This document shows, one piece after another, positions 23,071-35,691 of a DNA stretch of 64,000 bases. This stretch comes from Culex pipiens pallens. Lineage: Eukaryota > Arthropoda > Insecta > Diptera > Culicidae. The notes under the pieces were generated by a model. It saw nothing but the letters and a program-made list of their open reading frames with translations. It had not been told where the DNA came from and did not search any database. Position numbers and translations under genes: made by a program. Every line of letters starts with the position of its first letter. Position 1 is the stretch's first letter. The stretch lies in the NCBI RefSeq assembly GCF_016801865.2, contig NC_068938.1, forward strand, positions 99,501,925 through 99,565,924, in the 5' to 3' direction.

Positions 23071-23981
23071 AAACTACTTTTAAAGTATGGAATGATTTTA
23101 TAATATTTTGTATAAATATCAATTCAATTGCATTCAACCCGTTCTGAGCACTAACATTAAGTTTAGTCAGAAAGGCAAAAAGTCAAAGAAGTTTTGCCAC
23201 AGACATAAGCAGAATGGCGCTGAATAACGTAGTTCTTTGCGTAGAAAAATATGAAATAACATGCCATTATATTAAGCATTGAATTAAAAAAGTGTTTTTG
23301 AATGCATTTTTTCACCAACCCTGTATTTTTTTGCAATCATAAGTTTTCAAAATATCCTGCAAAAATTAAACTTAAATGTAGATTTCTCAAAAATGCAAAA
23401 CATTGAAGAGTATGGAAAATACATTTCAATTTATTTTCAGTTGGTTTCATCTCTATTTAGGATGAAATCAAATGTATTTGCGCCCTTTTTGAAAATTAAA
23501 AAAAATGAAAAAAATTAGAAACAGCCTAATTTGAAAAAAATGTACATATAATTTTTTAAATTGTAAAAATAACAAATTCAGATTTAACTAATATGTTCAA
23601 AAAATTTGTCGCTTCTAAAATTTCGCATCTACTTGGCAATCTTGGCAACAGTATTTTTTGTGTGAATTCCCAGATATTTAGAGTTTTTTAAATGCGTAAA
23701 ATTTTTCATCATGGGAAATAGGAATGAAATAACAAACCAGTTATTTTTAATTGTTTGCCATCCCTTTATTTTAAGGTTAAAATCAAGGAGAAAAAGTTTT
23801 ATGTTTGGTAATATTAAAAATGAACCTTGAAGTTTTATGCATTTTACAGCTCTTGTTTTTTTTTTTAAAATACTGGTTTCTCTCTGAATCTAAATTATTG
23901 ATGCTTTATTTCGAAGATTTTTTTTTAATCAAATTTATTGTTAAGTTTCTATTTTTGCAAAAATTGTCATATTTTCATTAT
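23071..23981. other. AT-rich stretch, nothing recognised
   Basis: High A+T, no repeat with a partner in this window that I can see, and no credible frame. Confidence 0.35.
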
Positions 23982-24467
23982 GGGTAATTCTCTACCAACT
24001 CACACGAAATCGGGAAAAGTTGCCCCGACCCCTCTTCGATTTGCGTGAAACTTTGTCCTAAGGGGTAACTTTTGTCCCTGACCACGAATCCGAGGTCCGT
24101 TTTTTTGATATCTCGTGACGGAGGGGCGGTACGACCCCTTCCATTTTTGAACATGCGAAAAAAGAGGTGTTTTTCAATAATTTGCAGCCTGAAATGGTGA
24201 ATAGATAGAGTAGCCATCCTAAAACCTTTAAACAGTGATGTGTAGCTCGAAACCAAGAAGAGATAGAAATTTGTTGTCGAAGGGACTTTTGAGTTAAATT
24301 GGACGCCCGATTTGATGGTGTACTCAAAATTCCGAAAAAAACGTATTTTTCGTTAAAAAAGTAAAAACATAATTTTAAAAACCCTGCCATTTCCCGTTAC
24401 AAAACTGTCAAAATCGAAAGAAATGTCACATTATGGGAAGTTTTATGTACTTCTGGTCGAATATTAA
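23982..24467. mobile_element. FB1 family, single-arm partial copy
   Basis: The first about 200 bp are nearly identical to 11310-11510, starting at the terminal GGGTAATTCTC. An insertion of about 50 bp relative to FB1 follows at about 24192-24250. The similarity then continues through GGACGCCCGATTTGATGG to about 24450. The second arm is absent, so this is either half an element or a rearranged copy. It ends against the MITE at 24470. Confidence 0.75.
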
Positions 24468-24469
24468 TA

Positions 24470-24709
24470 GGGGAAATAAACCATTTCTCAGCCTATTTCT
24501 ATTATCGGCCTATCAGCACTTTGATCATGAATTACCGCTTTCTTAAAGTGTTTTTGACTGTGCCAAAGTATCAAATAGCTCAAATAAAAGTGAGCAAGCA
24601 ACTCTCCCTTGTTGATGAATCTAAAAATGTTGATTTAGTAGCGGAAAACTGCAAAAGTGATGAAAATTGGTCAAACGGCTTAGTGTGATTAAAATGGGTA
24701 TAATTCCCC
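24470..24709. mobile_element. MITE, GGGGAAWWATACCCATTT ends, 240 bp
   Basis: Flanked by TA (24468-24469, 24710-24711). The left end GGGGAAATAAACCATTT and inverse right end GGGGAATTATACCCATTTT match with few differences. No coding capacity. TA duplication indicates a Tc1/mariner-type origin. Confidence 0.7.
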
Positions 24710-24711
24710 TA

Positions 24712-25501
24712 AATCCTTTTTTTTCTTTAACTACGAACTTTATTTCAGGGCTGAGCTGTACGATTTTGAACTAGTTAGTCGCTGTTGGCGGGTTCAGGGC
24801 GCCAATGTTCCTGGCGAGGGCGCCTATATTTGTACAAGGGGCGCCAAGTGATGAGCGGGGGGGGGGGGGGTGAAATATGTTATTCGTTTTTGGATTACAC
24901 AAAAAATACTTCTACCGCACAAAACCTGAAAAAAAATACGAAAAATTTCAGATAGCTTACCAACATTTCCCAAAAATATATTTAAATTTGATGGATCGTT
25001 TTAAAATTGAAACTGAAATAATGCTCTAATACTAAGAAATAATCAAAACAAGTCACTCAGCACTGTTACTCTTTCAAAGGAATCGACCCTTTTAAAAGAG
25101 TATACTCAAGGTTGAATTTTTGAAAAATCTTTGTTGGTGAAATACGTACCCCTAACAAATATAGCTGCTACAAACACAGGTTTTGTTCTTGGAATATGAG
25201 ATTTTCAGCAAACGTATTTAGAATGTCTCCTACACAAACCTTTAACAGAATTAAGTTTCACTGAAAAGCCTGAGATATTGCAAATCCCATAAAAAAAAAA
25301 CATTTTGACCCGATTTCACCCCTACTAAAGGTAAGTTTTTTGAATGATTTGGCAAAAACTAGCCACTCCAGCCGCAATAAATAATCATCACAGCGAACAA
25401 AAAAGTATATTTCAAAGACAGGCCAGACCCAGTTATACCATAACACCGGTCATTGTATGCTAGCGATGCATAAAACGAACAGCGACCCAAGCAACGTAGC
25501 A
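24712..25501. other. Unassigned, includes an inverted relative of the 26.9-27.3 kb repeat
   Basis: CAGGGCTGAGCTGTA, TTAGTCG and GGCGCC motifs at 24748-24850 correspond, in the opposite orientation, to the 26.87-27.26 kb repeat. A G14 run lies at 24857-24870. The remainder is AT-rich without recognisable features. Confidence 0.4.
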
Positions 25502-26775
25502 GAGCAGTTCTCTAGGATTTCGGTCATTCGATTTTTTTTTTGTATTTTTTAATCCGACTGAAACTTTTTTGGTGCCTTCGGTATGCCCAAAGAAGCCATT
25601 TTGCATCATTAGTTTGTCCATATAATTTTTCCTACAAATTTGGCAGCTGTCCATACAAAAATGATATGTGAAAATTCAAAAATCTGTATCTTTTGAAGGA
25701 ATTTTTTGATCGATTTGGTGTCTTGGGCAAAGTTGTAGGTATGGATACAGACTACACTGGAAAAAAATAATACACGGTAAAAAAAAATTGGTGATTTTTT
25801 TATTTAACTTTTTATCACTAAAACTTGATTTACAAAAAAACACTATTTTTATTTTTTTTTATTTTTTTATATGTTTTAGAGGACATAAAATGCCAACTTT
25901 TCAGAAATTTTCAGGTTGTGCAAAAAATCATTGACCGAGTTATGATTTTTTTAATCAATACTGATTTTTTCAAAAAATCGTAATTTTGGTCGTAAAAATT
26001 TTTCAACTTCATTTTTCGATGTAAAATCAAATTTGCAATCAAAAAGTACTTTAGTGAAATTTTGATAAAGTGCACCGTTTTCAAGTTATAGCCATATTTA
26101 AGTGACTTTTTTAAAAATAGTCACAGTTTTTCATTTTTTATAATTAGTGCACATGTTTGCCCAGTTTTGAAAAAAATATTTTTGAAAAGCTGAGATAATT
26201 CTCTATATTTTGCTTTTTCAGACTTTGTTGATACGACCCTTAGCTGCTGAGAAATTGCCATGCAAAGGTTTTACATCGAAAAATGAAGTTAAAAAATTTT
26301 TGCGACCAAAATTTCGATTTTTTGAAAAAATCAGTATTGATTAAAAAATTCATAACTCGGTCAATGATTTTTTGCACAACCTGGAAATTTCTGAAAAGTT
26401 GGCATTTTATGTCCTCTAAAACATATAAAAAAATAAAAAAAAATAAAACTAGTGATAAAAAGTTAAATAAAAAAATCACCAAATTTTTTTTACCGTGTAT
26501 TATTTTTTTCTAGTGTAGTCCATATCCATACCTACAACTTTGCCGAAGACACCAAATCGATCATAAAATTCCTTCAAAAGATACAGATTTTTGAATTTTC
26601 ATACATCATTTTTGTATGGCCAGCTGCCAAATTTGTATGGAAAATTATATGGACAAACTAATGATGCAAAATGGCTTCTTTGGGCATACCGAAGGCACCA
26701 AAAAAGTTTCAGTCGGATTAAAAAATACAAAAATTAAAATTGAAGAAAAAAGACCGATTTCGTAGAGAATTGCTC
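25502..26775. mobile_element. FB2: 1.27-kb foldback palindrome
   Basis: The arms (about 25502-26031 and 26267-26775) are inverted copies around a spacer of about 235 bp. Ends read GAGCAGTTCTCTAGGATTTC and the inverse of GAGCAATTCTCTACGAAATC. A 4-bp duplication AGCA (25498-25501, 26776-26779) flanks it. Recognisable interior blocks are AGCTGTCCATAC, GATCGATTTGGTGTC and ACACGGTAAAAAAAA. Diverged partial relatives lie at about 30410-31500, 34985-35190 and 41540-41660. The reading frames inside are palindrome artefacts. Confidence 0.8.
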
Positions 26776-26869
26776 AGCAGCATCTAGAAAAAGGAAAGAA
26801 TCATCAAAACGGAACAAGTTGAAGAGCACTGCTAGTTGATTCCAAACAAACGCGGCAGCGTTTCGCGGC

Positions 26870-27260
26870 GCAACTTGGCAACTTAGCAAATTTGCAAAAT
26901 GCAAAGTTTTTCTTGGGCCCTGCTAAGGGCGCCAAATGGTTTAAGGAGGGCGACATTTTTGTTAAAGAACTTGTTAGTCGACGACTAACCTCGACTAACC
27001 TACAGCTCAGCCCTGATCTCCCTTAGGCTCTTTTTTTTTAATTTGCGAAAATGTCATTTTGGGCGCCCTGGGGCTTCCCGAGGGGGCGCTTTATCTTTTT
27101 CAAGAAGGCGCAGCACAAATCGGCAACTTGGCAAATTTGCAAAATGCAAAGTTTTTCTTGGGCCCTGCTAAGGGCGCCAAATGGTTTAAGGAGGGCGACA
27201 TTTTTGTTAAAGAACTTGTTAGTCGACGACTAACCTCGACTAACCTACAGCTCAGCCCTG
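26870..27260. repeat. Near-identical direct duplication, 245-bp offset
   Basis: About 140 bp at 26872-27011 recurs almost base for base at 27117-27256, from GGCAACTTRGCAAATTTGC to ACCTACAGCTCAGCCCTG. The intervening part has TTGGGCGCCCTGGGGCTTCC. Each copy contains TTAGTCGACGACTAA, a perfect 15-base palindromic core. Near identity implies a recent tandem duplication or an assembly duplication. Confidence 0.8.
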
Positions 27261-29686
27261 CTTTATTTGCATCCATTGAGATACTATATTTTTCAAATTT
27301 GAAAGTATCCCCTAAAGCATTGTATTGCACCTACAAAAACTATTATGAATCGATAAACTAAAGATAAAAATAAATATAGAAATTACGACTCGAGTTTTTG
27401 GATGAACCTTTAAGGAAATTGCCGTAACTTTTGTTTGTTGTAGACGTTGATATAAAGATAGCTAGTAATCTGCCGAGTTCGGAAATTGATTTAACTTGAA
27501 CAGAAGTTGTCCAAGAACTAGAGTCCCGTTTCATCTTAGATTACATTTAAACATTTAAGTTGTTAAGTTTGTTCACCTTTCTAAGAAAAAGCGTCCGAAT
27601 TTGTGAAAATTGAAAGAAATACATTCACCAATTTCTTAAATAAAACTGTCAAATTTGCATTAATCAAAACCACCCTACCACCCACACCGAACACCTCATA
27701 GATCTAACCGTTGACCTCTCGAACTCTATCCCCGGCTGATGGCCCCCGTTCGATAGCGCGAGTGCTGGCTGGGATCTCGCGGATCGTAAAATCTAAATTG
27801 TTCCACACGGCAGAATGGGGTGGGATCTCCCAGCCTGGATGCCGTGGCCACTGCCGCTGCTGCTGATCTTGCCGCCACCAAGCAAATAACTCACAAAAAC
27901 AATTGGATTAGTGTTATTTCTCAATTTCAGTCCGGCGGCGGTGGTGGCCAGGTTCGTGGGACAAAACGTGACCGAGCGGGCGCACGATGTCCCGGCGGTG
28001 GCCAATCGTTGGGAAATCCTTTCTGGTGGGGGACCACTAGCTCTGGTGCGGGGGGTGGTGGGGTGTGAAATTGGTTTATGGTTAGCACACTGCACTCTGG
28101 GCTTGACAAGGTGCTTTCTTTCGCGTCCAGTTGAGTGGTTGAGAAGATTTCAGTACTTTTCCGAGCGGATTATGTCGTCAAGCGGTTGAGCATCTTTTGT
28201 GGGTAATTTTAACGAGGACATCAAATCATCAATGTTTCAAACAAAAATAATTCAATTTGAAGTTTTATCAATATTTAGTTCATACTAAATATTGATCTGA
28301 CACGCTGGATTTTTTGAAGTCACAGTTGAATTCCAGAATTTGTCTAACACTGATCATTGCTCGTCACGTCATTGAAAGATGCTTATCGGGAGAAAGATCA
28401 TTAATTCCCAATCAAACTTTTCATGCTACTGAGAAACTGCCGTCCATGTACCGATTCCCTGGAAGAGAGAAGCCGTTTGGTCGATACAGATCTAAACGAA
28501 TGTCATGTGCTGCACCAGTCCGCTACGATATGACATGTTCGGCTGATAAATGACTCTCGGCTGCCCACTTTTCGGCGTGGAGTCAAATGTCAATAATCCC
28601 GAAATTCCTCTCGTGCCTGCGTACAGCATCGATGGCCCAGTGTGATCATTAATAACTACAGCAAACAATTTGTTTTTCAGATTTTTTTAAATCAACTTTT
28701 TGACTTTCCTGTCTCGATCCCGATAATTCCCGATGAAGTGCTCGGGCTAACAAATGATCCCGGGCGAGGTCGGACTCTACACTCCAAATATCTGATCGAG
28801 CGTGACGAGCTAGGATCTACTGGTCCTAGTGGCAGCAGCAGCATCCGTAAAAAAAAGGTAGCCGTCATCCCGCGCCGCATGTCCAGACACGCCATGTCCT
28901 GGTCCGAGATATCCATCCATCGATCGGTTCGTCAACGGAAGATAAATGATTCCTGGACCTCCGAAGGAAGGAAAAAAACGCATTTTCCTCTCGAAAACAG
29001 CCTGTTAGTGCCTCCCGAGCAGCTGAATATCATTAATTACAGGCCCGCAAAGAGGGCTTCTGCGACTTTGGTCCGAAATAGCAGAAAGCCTAGCTCAAAA
29101 TAGTACGAAAAATTTCGGAACCAATTTCACATCATCATTTCTCACTCGGGACCCCGGCGGGAGAGGGTCCTCCCGTTTGGCACCGGTCAGCCAGCGGGGA
29201 ACCTCTCAACGGTCAGTATGGCGCAAAACTTTCGGACGCCGGAAAAATACTGGAAGTCAAAGATTATTTGATTTTGCCTCTTGTTTAACATTAATAATAA
29301 TTTTCCAAACAAAAAAAATCTGCCGAACTTGCTCCTCGGGGAAGGCGGGAGAGGGGTGCAGTTGAAGTTGAAACAAAAACAGCCGAACTACATGGGTCTA
29401 TGCGGCGTAGCGTCGGGAGTCATTAATCGTTTCGTAAAACGAGCGAAATGATTGATTGGATTCGGCTTTTTCGGGGTCGACTTTGTAATTATGACTCCGT
29501 ATGCCGAATTCAGTGAGCAGGAAACTGAAGTGGCGTTACAATTTCACTTATCAGGCGTTCGAAGAATGTTGAGCAATACTTTTCAATGTATTGCAAAGTT
29601 GCGTGCTGATTATGTTTACTGGTATTGGCAAACGCAACTTCACGAAGCATCATTCGACGGCAAGAAATAGATGCACACTAGGGTGG
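27261..29686. other. GC-richer unique-looking block, no gene recognised
   Basis: 27650-29400 is the least repetitive part so far. Overlapping frames of 60-153 codons exist on both strands; the longest (28642-29103, plus) has low-complexity basic composition and no domain. A (GCT)-rich patch lies at about 27845-27880. It could be intronic or regulatory host DNA; I cannot show either. Confidence 0.3.
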
Positions 29687-30563
29687 TCCAAAACCGGGCT
29701 TTCTCGGGGTTACCCCCTGAAATCATAGATTGACCTATCACTAGGCTAAATTCCAAATTTGAGCTCATTCTGACCACGGGAACCCCTCCCTCTAATCGCT
29801 TGAAATTTGTATGGGAAAAATCGTCAAAATGTATGGAGAAAAGTAACTGTTTTAATTTTTTACCAGTGGAGGGCGCAATAGTCGTCCAATGTTTATCAAT
29901 TCTTAGATGTAGGACCTTCATTAAATTTAGAACAACTTTTCCGAAGACAACATATTTTTAGGATTTTTTGCTGAAAAGTTATTAGCATCCGAATAGGATC
30001 GGTTTTACGCAGACGGCTCTAAGGGGCTACCTAGAAACAATTATTTTCAAATATTTTGCCCCTTTGAACCGGCCGCGCAAAAATGTTTCTTTTCGGAAGC
30101 TTTTTCAAGATTTCGGAAATCTTAAAAATGTGGTGTCTTTGGAAAATTTGTTCTAAATTTAATGAAGGTCCAAATTACTATGGGGAAACTTGCATTTTCA
30201 CATTTTTGAAATTGAATGAATGTTTTTTTTTATGAAACTAACACCGTATAGCCCTCGATGTCCTTAACAACTCTCTAGAAGACAGTAAGAACAATCGTGT
30301 TTAATTTGTATTTCATGGTTCCTTCGGCAATGTTGGCAAAAAAGTGAGTCATCTTGCCCCACTTTTCCCATACTTATCATTAGAACTAGATTGTAAATTC
30401 TTAGAAATTTTGGAAATTGATACTTTTTTCTCACTAAAACACTGATGAATAGTTCTTAACAATTTCGCAATTTTTAAATTTTTATGTTTTGATTTGGATG
30501 AAACTTTGTCCATGCATTCCTTATGTCAATAAAGCCATTTTGCATCTTTGTTTTTCCATACAA
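29687..30563. repeat. TAGGGTGGT-type dispersed repeat, single left end
   Basis: Begins CTAGGGTGGTCC. Its first part shares landmarks (GACCYATCACTAGGCTAAAT, TTTGAGCTCATTCTGACCA) with 58943-59035 and 59462-59600. A later block (CGAAGACAACATATTTTTAG) matches 60990-61020. The same sequence is therefore split at 59.6-60.9 kb by another insertion and is contiguous here. No right terminus is recognised. Confidence 0.55.
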
Positions 30564-30571
30564 GTCTCCAT

Positions 30572-31368
30572 TAGGGTGACAATAAAAAAAATCGACATCA
30601 AGGATATCCTCTACCCCTCGATTCCTTAGACAAAAATAAGTATCTGTGCAAATTTTGACCCAAATCGGTTAAGGTTAATGGGTCGCTTTTTATCGTTGAA
30701 GTTTATATGGAGAAAATCGAAAAAATGTATGCAGAAAAACATCGTTTCAGCATTTTTCAGCAAGGTGGCGCGGATCTCGCCGAAAATTGTCCAAGTTTGA
30801 GATTCTTGTAGGAAATTTAATTTCCTACAACATTATCGAAGTGTGCAAAAAGATCCGAATTGATCCTGTTTTTTGGTGATTTTTTTAGAAAAAAGTATTT
30901 TCTTATACTAAATAACGCCTATATTAGGGTGGGTACGTTTTTCAAAAAGTTCTCGGATCAAGTTTTAGTATGGTTCCCCTTGTAGGGCATGGCCATAGGG
31001 ACTTTCATGCCAAATATCAGCTCATTTGGTTGTAAACTGGCTGCGCGCATTGCTAAAAACTCATCATGATCAACTCGGATCTTCTTGCACCCTTTGACAA
31101 AGTTTTAGGGAATAAAATTTCCTACAAGAATCTCACACTTGGACAATTTTGGGCGAGACCTGCGCCACCTGCTGCCAAAATCGTGAAGCGATGGTTTTCC
31201 CCATACATTTTAGCGATTTTCCCCATATAAAATTCAACGATAAAAAGCAATCCCCTTAACCTAAACCGATTTGGCTTAAAATTGGCACAGTAACTCATTG
31301 CCTGAAGAATCGAGCCAGGGGGTATTTTTTCAGATCTTCAAAAATTTTCGATTTTTCTTGTCACCCTA
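30572..31368. mobile_element. hAT-like foldback MITE, 797 bp, 8-bp duplication
   Basis: The two halves are inverted diverged copies, with ends TAGGGTGACAATAAAAAAA and the inverse TAGGGTGACAAGAAAAATCG. The flanks carry an exact 8-bp duplication GTCTCCAT (30564-30571, 31369-31376), the hAT-superfamily length. It lies within an old relative of FB2: sequence on both sides (AAAGCCATTTTGCAT left, GAGAGCTGGTCATACAAAAT right) continues that family. No transposase frame. Confidence 0.8.
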
Positions 31369-31500
31369 GTCTCCATACAATTTTGAGAGCTGGTCATACA
31401 AAATGAGTATGTATAAAATTTATGAAATTTGTATTTTTAGAAGGGATTTTCCGATAAATTTGGTGTGTTCTGCACAGTTGCTAAATTTTTTTTAGATTTT

Positions 31501-33684
31501 TTTTATGTTTTTGGGGCTCAAAAAGACATCTTCTGGTCTTCCTGGTCAAAAAAAAATTTAAAATATGTTTTTGAAGCAAAATTGCATTTGTAATCAACAA
31601 TTTTTTACAGTTTTTTGATAAAATGTAACATTTTCATGTTACAGCTTCAGTTAGGTATTCATTTTTGATTTCCTTTCGTTTAAAAAAAAATCTTGGAAGC
31701 AAAGCACCCCTGAATAAATATATTTAAAAAGATTAGAAAATGCTCTCCAATTTTCTCTCGGTAACTTTGAAGACAATAAGTTTCTGAGATATAGCCGCAT
31801 AAAGAATTTAAATTGATGAAAATGATTTTTATCCAAGCCTGTAGCCTGTAAGCCTGTTATTTTCAGCTAAAAAATTTAACTTAAGCGAATTTTTCTGATC
31901 TGTTCCAGAATTATTTTTTTAGATTGAGTCTTAATAATGATATTAGGAAAATTATCTTTTGACAAAGTAAAACAAAAGAAGAACTTGATTTAAAAAATTT
32001 GAAATTTGTTGGTTAAATATTGACAATGCAACTTGGTCCTAAGATAAAACCCTTTCATTTAATGTCAAAATGAGCCTTATTGAACCTTTTTCTGAATTGA
32101 TTCTAATCGATTTCTTTTTTTCATGTGACTTATTTCAGTAAATTGAAAAGGGGGTGCGAGAAATTGTTTCTATCATCACAACTTAAGAAGTGAGTACTTT
32201 GAATTCCTCGACATGACTGTTAGTAGATAGGCTAGTATAGATGCAGCATAATTCGATGAACGTAGATTTTTTCAACCGCCTTAAAAAAAATCGATTTGAA
32301 TACATGCTATATGATCATTTTTTTAATCTAAAAATTCCATCATCTTTAAATCGTTCTAAGAATCTCACTATCATTATCAATCTAACATATGACAAAAGAT
32401 GAACTATCGATCTTTACGTTTCTAATACGTTTTGATCAAGGGACACACCGCAAAGAAATGCGGAAAGGATGAAAAAACGACAAGTGCAGCAAAATATCCT
32501 AAAAAGAATAGGACAGAAGAAACAAAGAAAGTGGGCAGGTCAATCTGCACCGGCAAAATATATATTAGCGGCAGGTCTAATGAGTGACTAGAGAGGAGGA
32601 GGTGGCACTTGACAGTGAAAGAGTAGAAGAGGAGAAGAGAGCAAGGAAGAAAGGAGAAAGATTTCCTGGGACCGATTTCGGCAAATGTGGGAGATTTTTA
32701 CGCCGATTAGGGCGAAAATAAGTGTCATTTTGGATCTGCCCTCGGCAATCGTAAAGAAGATCATCGACATTGGCGGTGGATCTCTTCTATTGTTTGGTTT
32801 GAAAAATTGCTATTTTGTTGCAGTCGGTTATTATCTACTGCGGAAGCTGCTTTGGCGGTAGCTTTATGGCCGGATCGGGGTCGGACCGGTTGGACCCCAA
32901 ATTTCGGTGAGTTTTTTTTCTGGACAAGGTAGCCGCTTGATCAATGGGAATGGGGGCAGGAAATCGATTTGGTTTCCGGTCGTATTGAAAAAAGGTCTTC
33001 CAGTAAGATAATTAAGGTTGTATCGTTTTAATATTAGCTGCTGTTGGTTTACTTGTACTCTGTTATCATTATTGTCCGATGGTTTCAAAAATCTCTGCGT
33101 TGTTTTAAGTTTCAACAGCTATGATCTTTTTAAGAATAACATAAAGCAAAAAAAAAATACAAAAATCATGCAATTTTCATCCAATAATTGACACTGGCTG
33201 ACGGCCGGCTAGGTTCCTCTCTTAATCTTAAGTTCGCGTATTTCATGTCTCCTGGCAGCTTCCCCTGCTGGCTGGCTGTGCGAACGTGACTCGTGCGTGG
33301 AACTGGCTTTGGAAGCTGCGTACGATATGGTTTTGGCCTGCCTGAAGAAGAAGAGGAAGAAGAAGGTGGTGATGGAGGTGAACGGAAGAATTTAAATACA
33401 ATATGAATAAATTTTAATGTGCGAGCACTTTATGCGATTCCGTTCCTGTGTGCGACCTGATGAGAGATGGGGGGAACGACCATGACGTTGGATCATGGGC
33501 GTCGTTTTGTTAATGATTGATTAATTTTTCGATTGGGAATATCTCAGTAAATTTTTACCTAAATTAAGGTTGAAATGCCATTTTGAGCGACTGCTTTACC
33601 TTTTGACCTATATTGATTTACAAAAGTCGATTTCAATTCTTTCTTAAAAACCATAAAATCTTTGTGTAATGTTAACATTTTTGT
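31501..33684. other. Unassigned, AT-rich then mixed DNA
   Basis: 31500-32450 is AT-rich. 32560-32680 is purine-rich (GA/AGG runs). 32860-33500 is more balanced and looks unique. No gene-like frame or structured repeat seen. Confidence 0.3.
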
Positions 33685-33686
33685 GA

Positions 33687-33796
33687 CCGTCATCAGGGGT
33701 GACATTGGGTCTGGGGGTGAGATCGGGTCATACAAATTTTAGCATTTTTGTATGACCCAATCTAACCCCTAGACCCAATGTCACCTCTGATGACGG
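33687..33796. mobile_element. Tiny palindromic MITE, 110 bp
   Basis: Two about 50-bp arms, starting CCGTCATCAGGGGTGACATT, are inverted copies with a few differences and a loop of about 9 nt. The right flank is TA. The left flank GA may be a mutated TA. The transcript would fold into one long hairpin. Confidence 0.65.
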
Positions 33797-34059
33797 TACA
33801 GATTTTAACTACGATCAGATCGTGCCATTTTTTTCAATGCCTGCAATTGCCGTTTTGTCACACTGATATGCCCATATATTGTTAACATTTCTGATTATAA
33901 CTCTGGATTTTTCAAACCAAATTTGAGCACAATGCACAGAATAGTCTGCTGAAAAATTTGGATGATGAAACTTCAAATTTGAATCCTTAATTTAAGAGTT
34001 TGAATTAAAAAAAAAATCCTAAGTGCTAAGTGTATTATTAAAGTTATTTTATAAATATA

Positions 34060-34497
34060 CTGCCCATGTTCGCATAAATGACCAATATGCATTTTCATCA
34101 CTTTTGATTTATTTATGCAAAACCGTGTGCTTTTCAGAAAATAACCAAAAATATCATCTAGAAGGTTATTTTTTTTAATTTTTCCTTCTCTTGCAAAATT
34201 TATTGTTAGAATATCCAATTACATCAAAATGAACTATAGTACAAATCATAGTTGAAAGGTACTCCAAAACTCTATTAGGTTATAAGAATTACGAAATTGT
34301 GAATTGATTATTTACTAATAAAAACTAATTGAATTGAATTGAATAACCAAATATATCCGGTACTTTTCTATAAATTTGGAGGAAATCCAGTATTTTCTCA
34401 AAACTTAACACGTAGCCTTATGTGTGGGCCAAAATTGAAATGCGTTCTTCTCAGCTTGCTGTTTTTGAATATGGGACATGTATACGGACATGAGCAG
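34060..34497. mobile_element. MITE, CTGCCCATG family, copy 2
   Basis: Same left end as 1615-1857 (CTGCCCATGTTCGCATAAAT), with inverse-matching right end CATGAGCAG and TA on both sides (34058-34059, 34498-34499). At 438 bp it is longer than copy 1. The block near 34405 (AACACGTAGCCTTATG) is shared with 48068-48083, linking it to a third related element near 48 kb. Confidence 0.65.
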
Positions 34498-34499
34498 TA

Positions 34500-35190
34500 T
34501 CATTTTTTCAAATTATTTCTTAGATTTTATGATTTTTCCTTTGTCCTTTTCCGATCAGTAGTCCCAAAATTAATGTTTGAAGCTTGAAAATGTCTCACTC
34601 GATTTAAAATAGAATAACAAACAAAAAAAGGTATTATTTAATAGTTTTCAATCTATTGTAAAGTTTTCTTCAAAATAAGTTTCTAAATTCTAAAAATATT
34701 TTGCTGCCTCCCAATTCTATGGGACTATTTATTTCTGAAATTGCGCAGCTCTCAGCTTAAATTGATTGAAAGCTGATATTCTCCCTTGAAAACTTGTTCT
34801 GCAAAATGTATTTTTTTTTTTCAAAAATCTACGTGCATGCAAATATTAAAATTTGTCCTTACTTTTTGAAATGGAACAATCCTCCCAAGAAGGGGATTTT
34901 TTTGTGAAATTTAATTTTTGTATTTTGTTTTGTTTTGTGTACTTTTTCTATGACCAAAAATGTAATTTTGCATCGAACGTTTATCCTTACAATTTTTTTA
35001 CAATTCTTGTAGCTGTCCATACACTAAGGCTGTTAATATAATTAAAAATATGGATGAATGATCGATTTCCTGTCTTTGACAAAGATTTAGGTATAAACTA
35101 CTCGCAAAAATAGTTGCACATTTTTCAATTATGGTTTTTTTGCGCAATCCATTTTTAGGTATGAAAAGTCGAATTAAAAAATACAAAACA
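34500..35190. repeat. AT-rich DNA with a degenerate FB2 relative
   Basis: From about 34985 the order AGCTGTCCATAC, ATGATCGATTTC, TGACAAAGATTTAGGTAT matches FB2 landmarks in a heavily diverged copy. The preceding AT-rich part is unassigned. Confidence 0.35.
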
Positions 35191-35623
35191 CGTTGTCCGG
35201 ACGCCCATCATTTTGGCCTTGCGGGCCAGATTGAGCTATTCGGAACCGATGGCAAGCCAGACATTTAAAAAAAAACAGACAAATAAAACTGAAGCAAAAA
35301 CAACTCTTGAATCAATATTTGTTCCAATTTTCTCACAATTGTTCTTGATATAAGAAGTTTCAAAGAATTTTGAAAAACGAGGATGGCTTAAACCTAATAA
35401 GGGTTAAAATGGGGAAATGATTACAAATTTTAAACTATGAACAATACCAGTATAATGTTTATTGTTTAAAATTATTAATTTTCATTGAAAAGCATTTAAA
35501 AAAATTACAAAACATAGTTTAAAAATAAAAAAAAAGTCCTGTTTCAAATGATTCAGATTCCTACAAAACTCAATAATTGTTTACAGATGTTTTTTCATTT
35601 AAATGAGCGATTTTTTAAATATT

Positions 35624-35691
35624 TTTTGAATGGAAATTTATATTTTTGACACAAGGTCTTTTGTGTCAAAAATATAAATTTCCATTCAAAA
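35624..35691. repeat. Perfect 31-bp stem hairpin
   Basis: Arms 35624-35654 and 35661-35691 are exact inverse copies with a 6-nt loop (GGTCTT). The AT-rich stem contains TTTTTGACACAA. No TA flank or known family. It could be a very short MITE, a recent foldback duplication, or a transcript structure. Confidence 0.8.

Noticed and set aside
28642..29103. 153-codon plus-strand ORF
   Set aside because: Basic, serine-rich low-complexity translation in GC-rich DNA with another frame open on the minus strand; no domain or splice signals.
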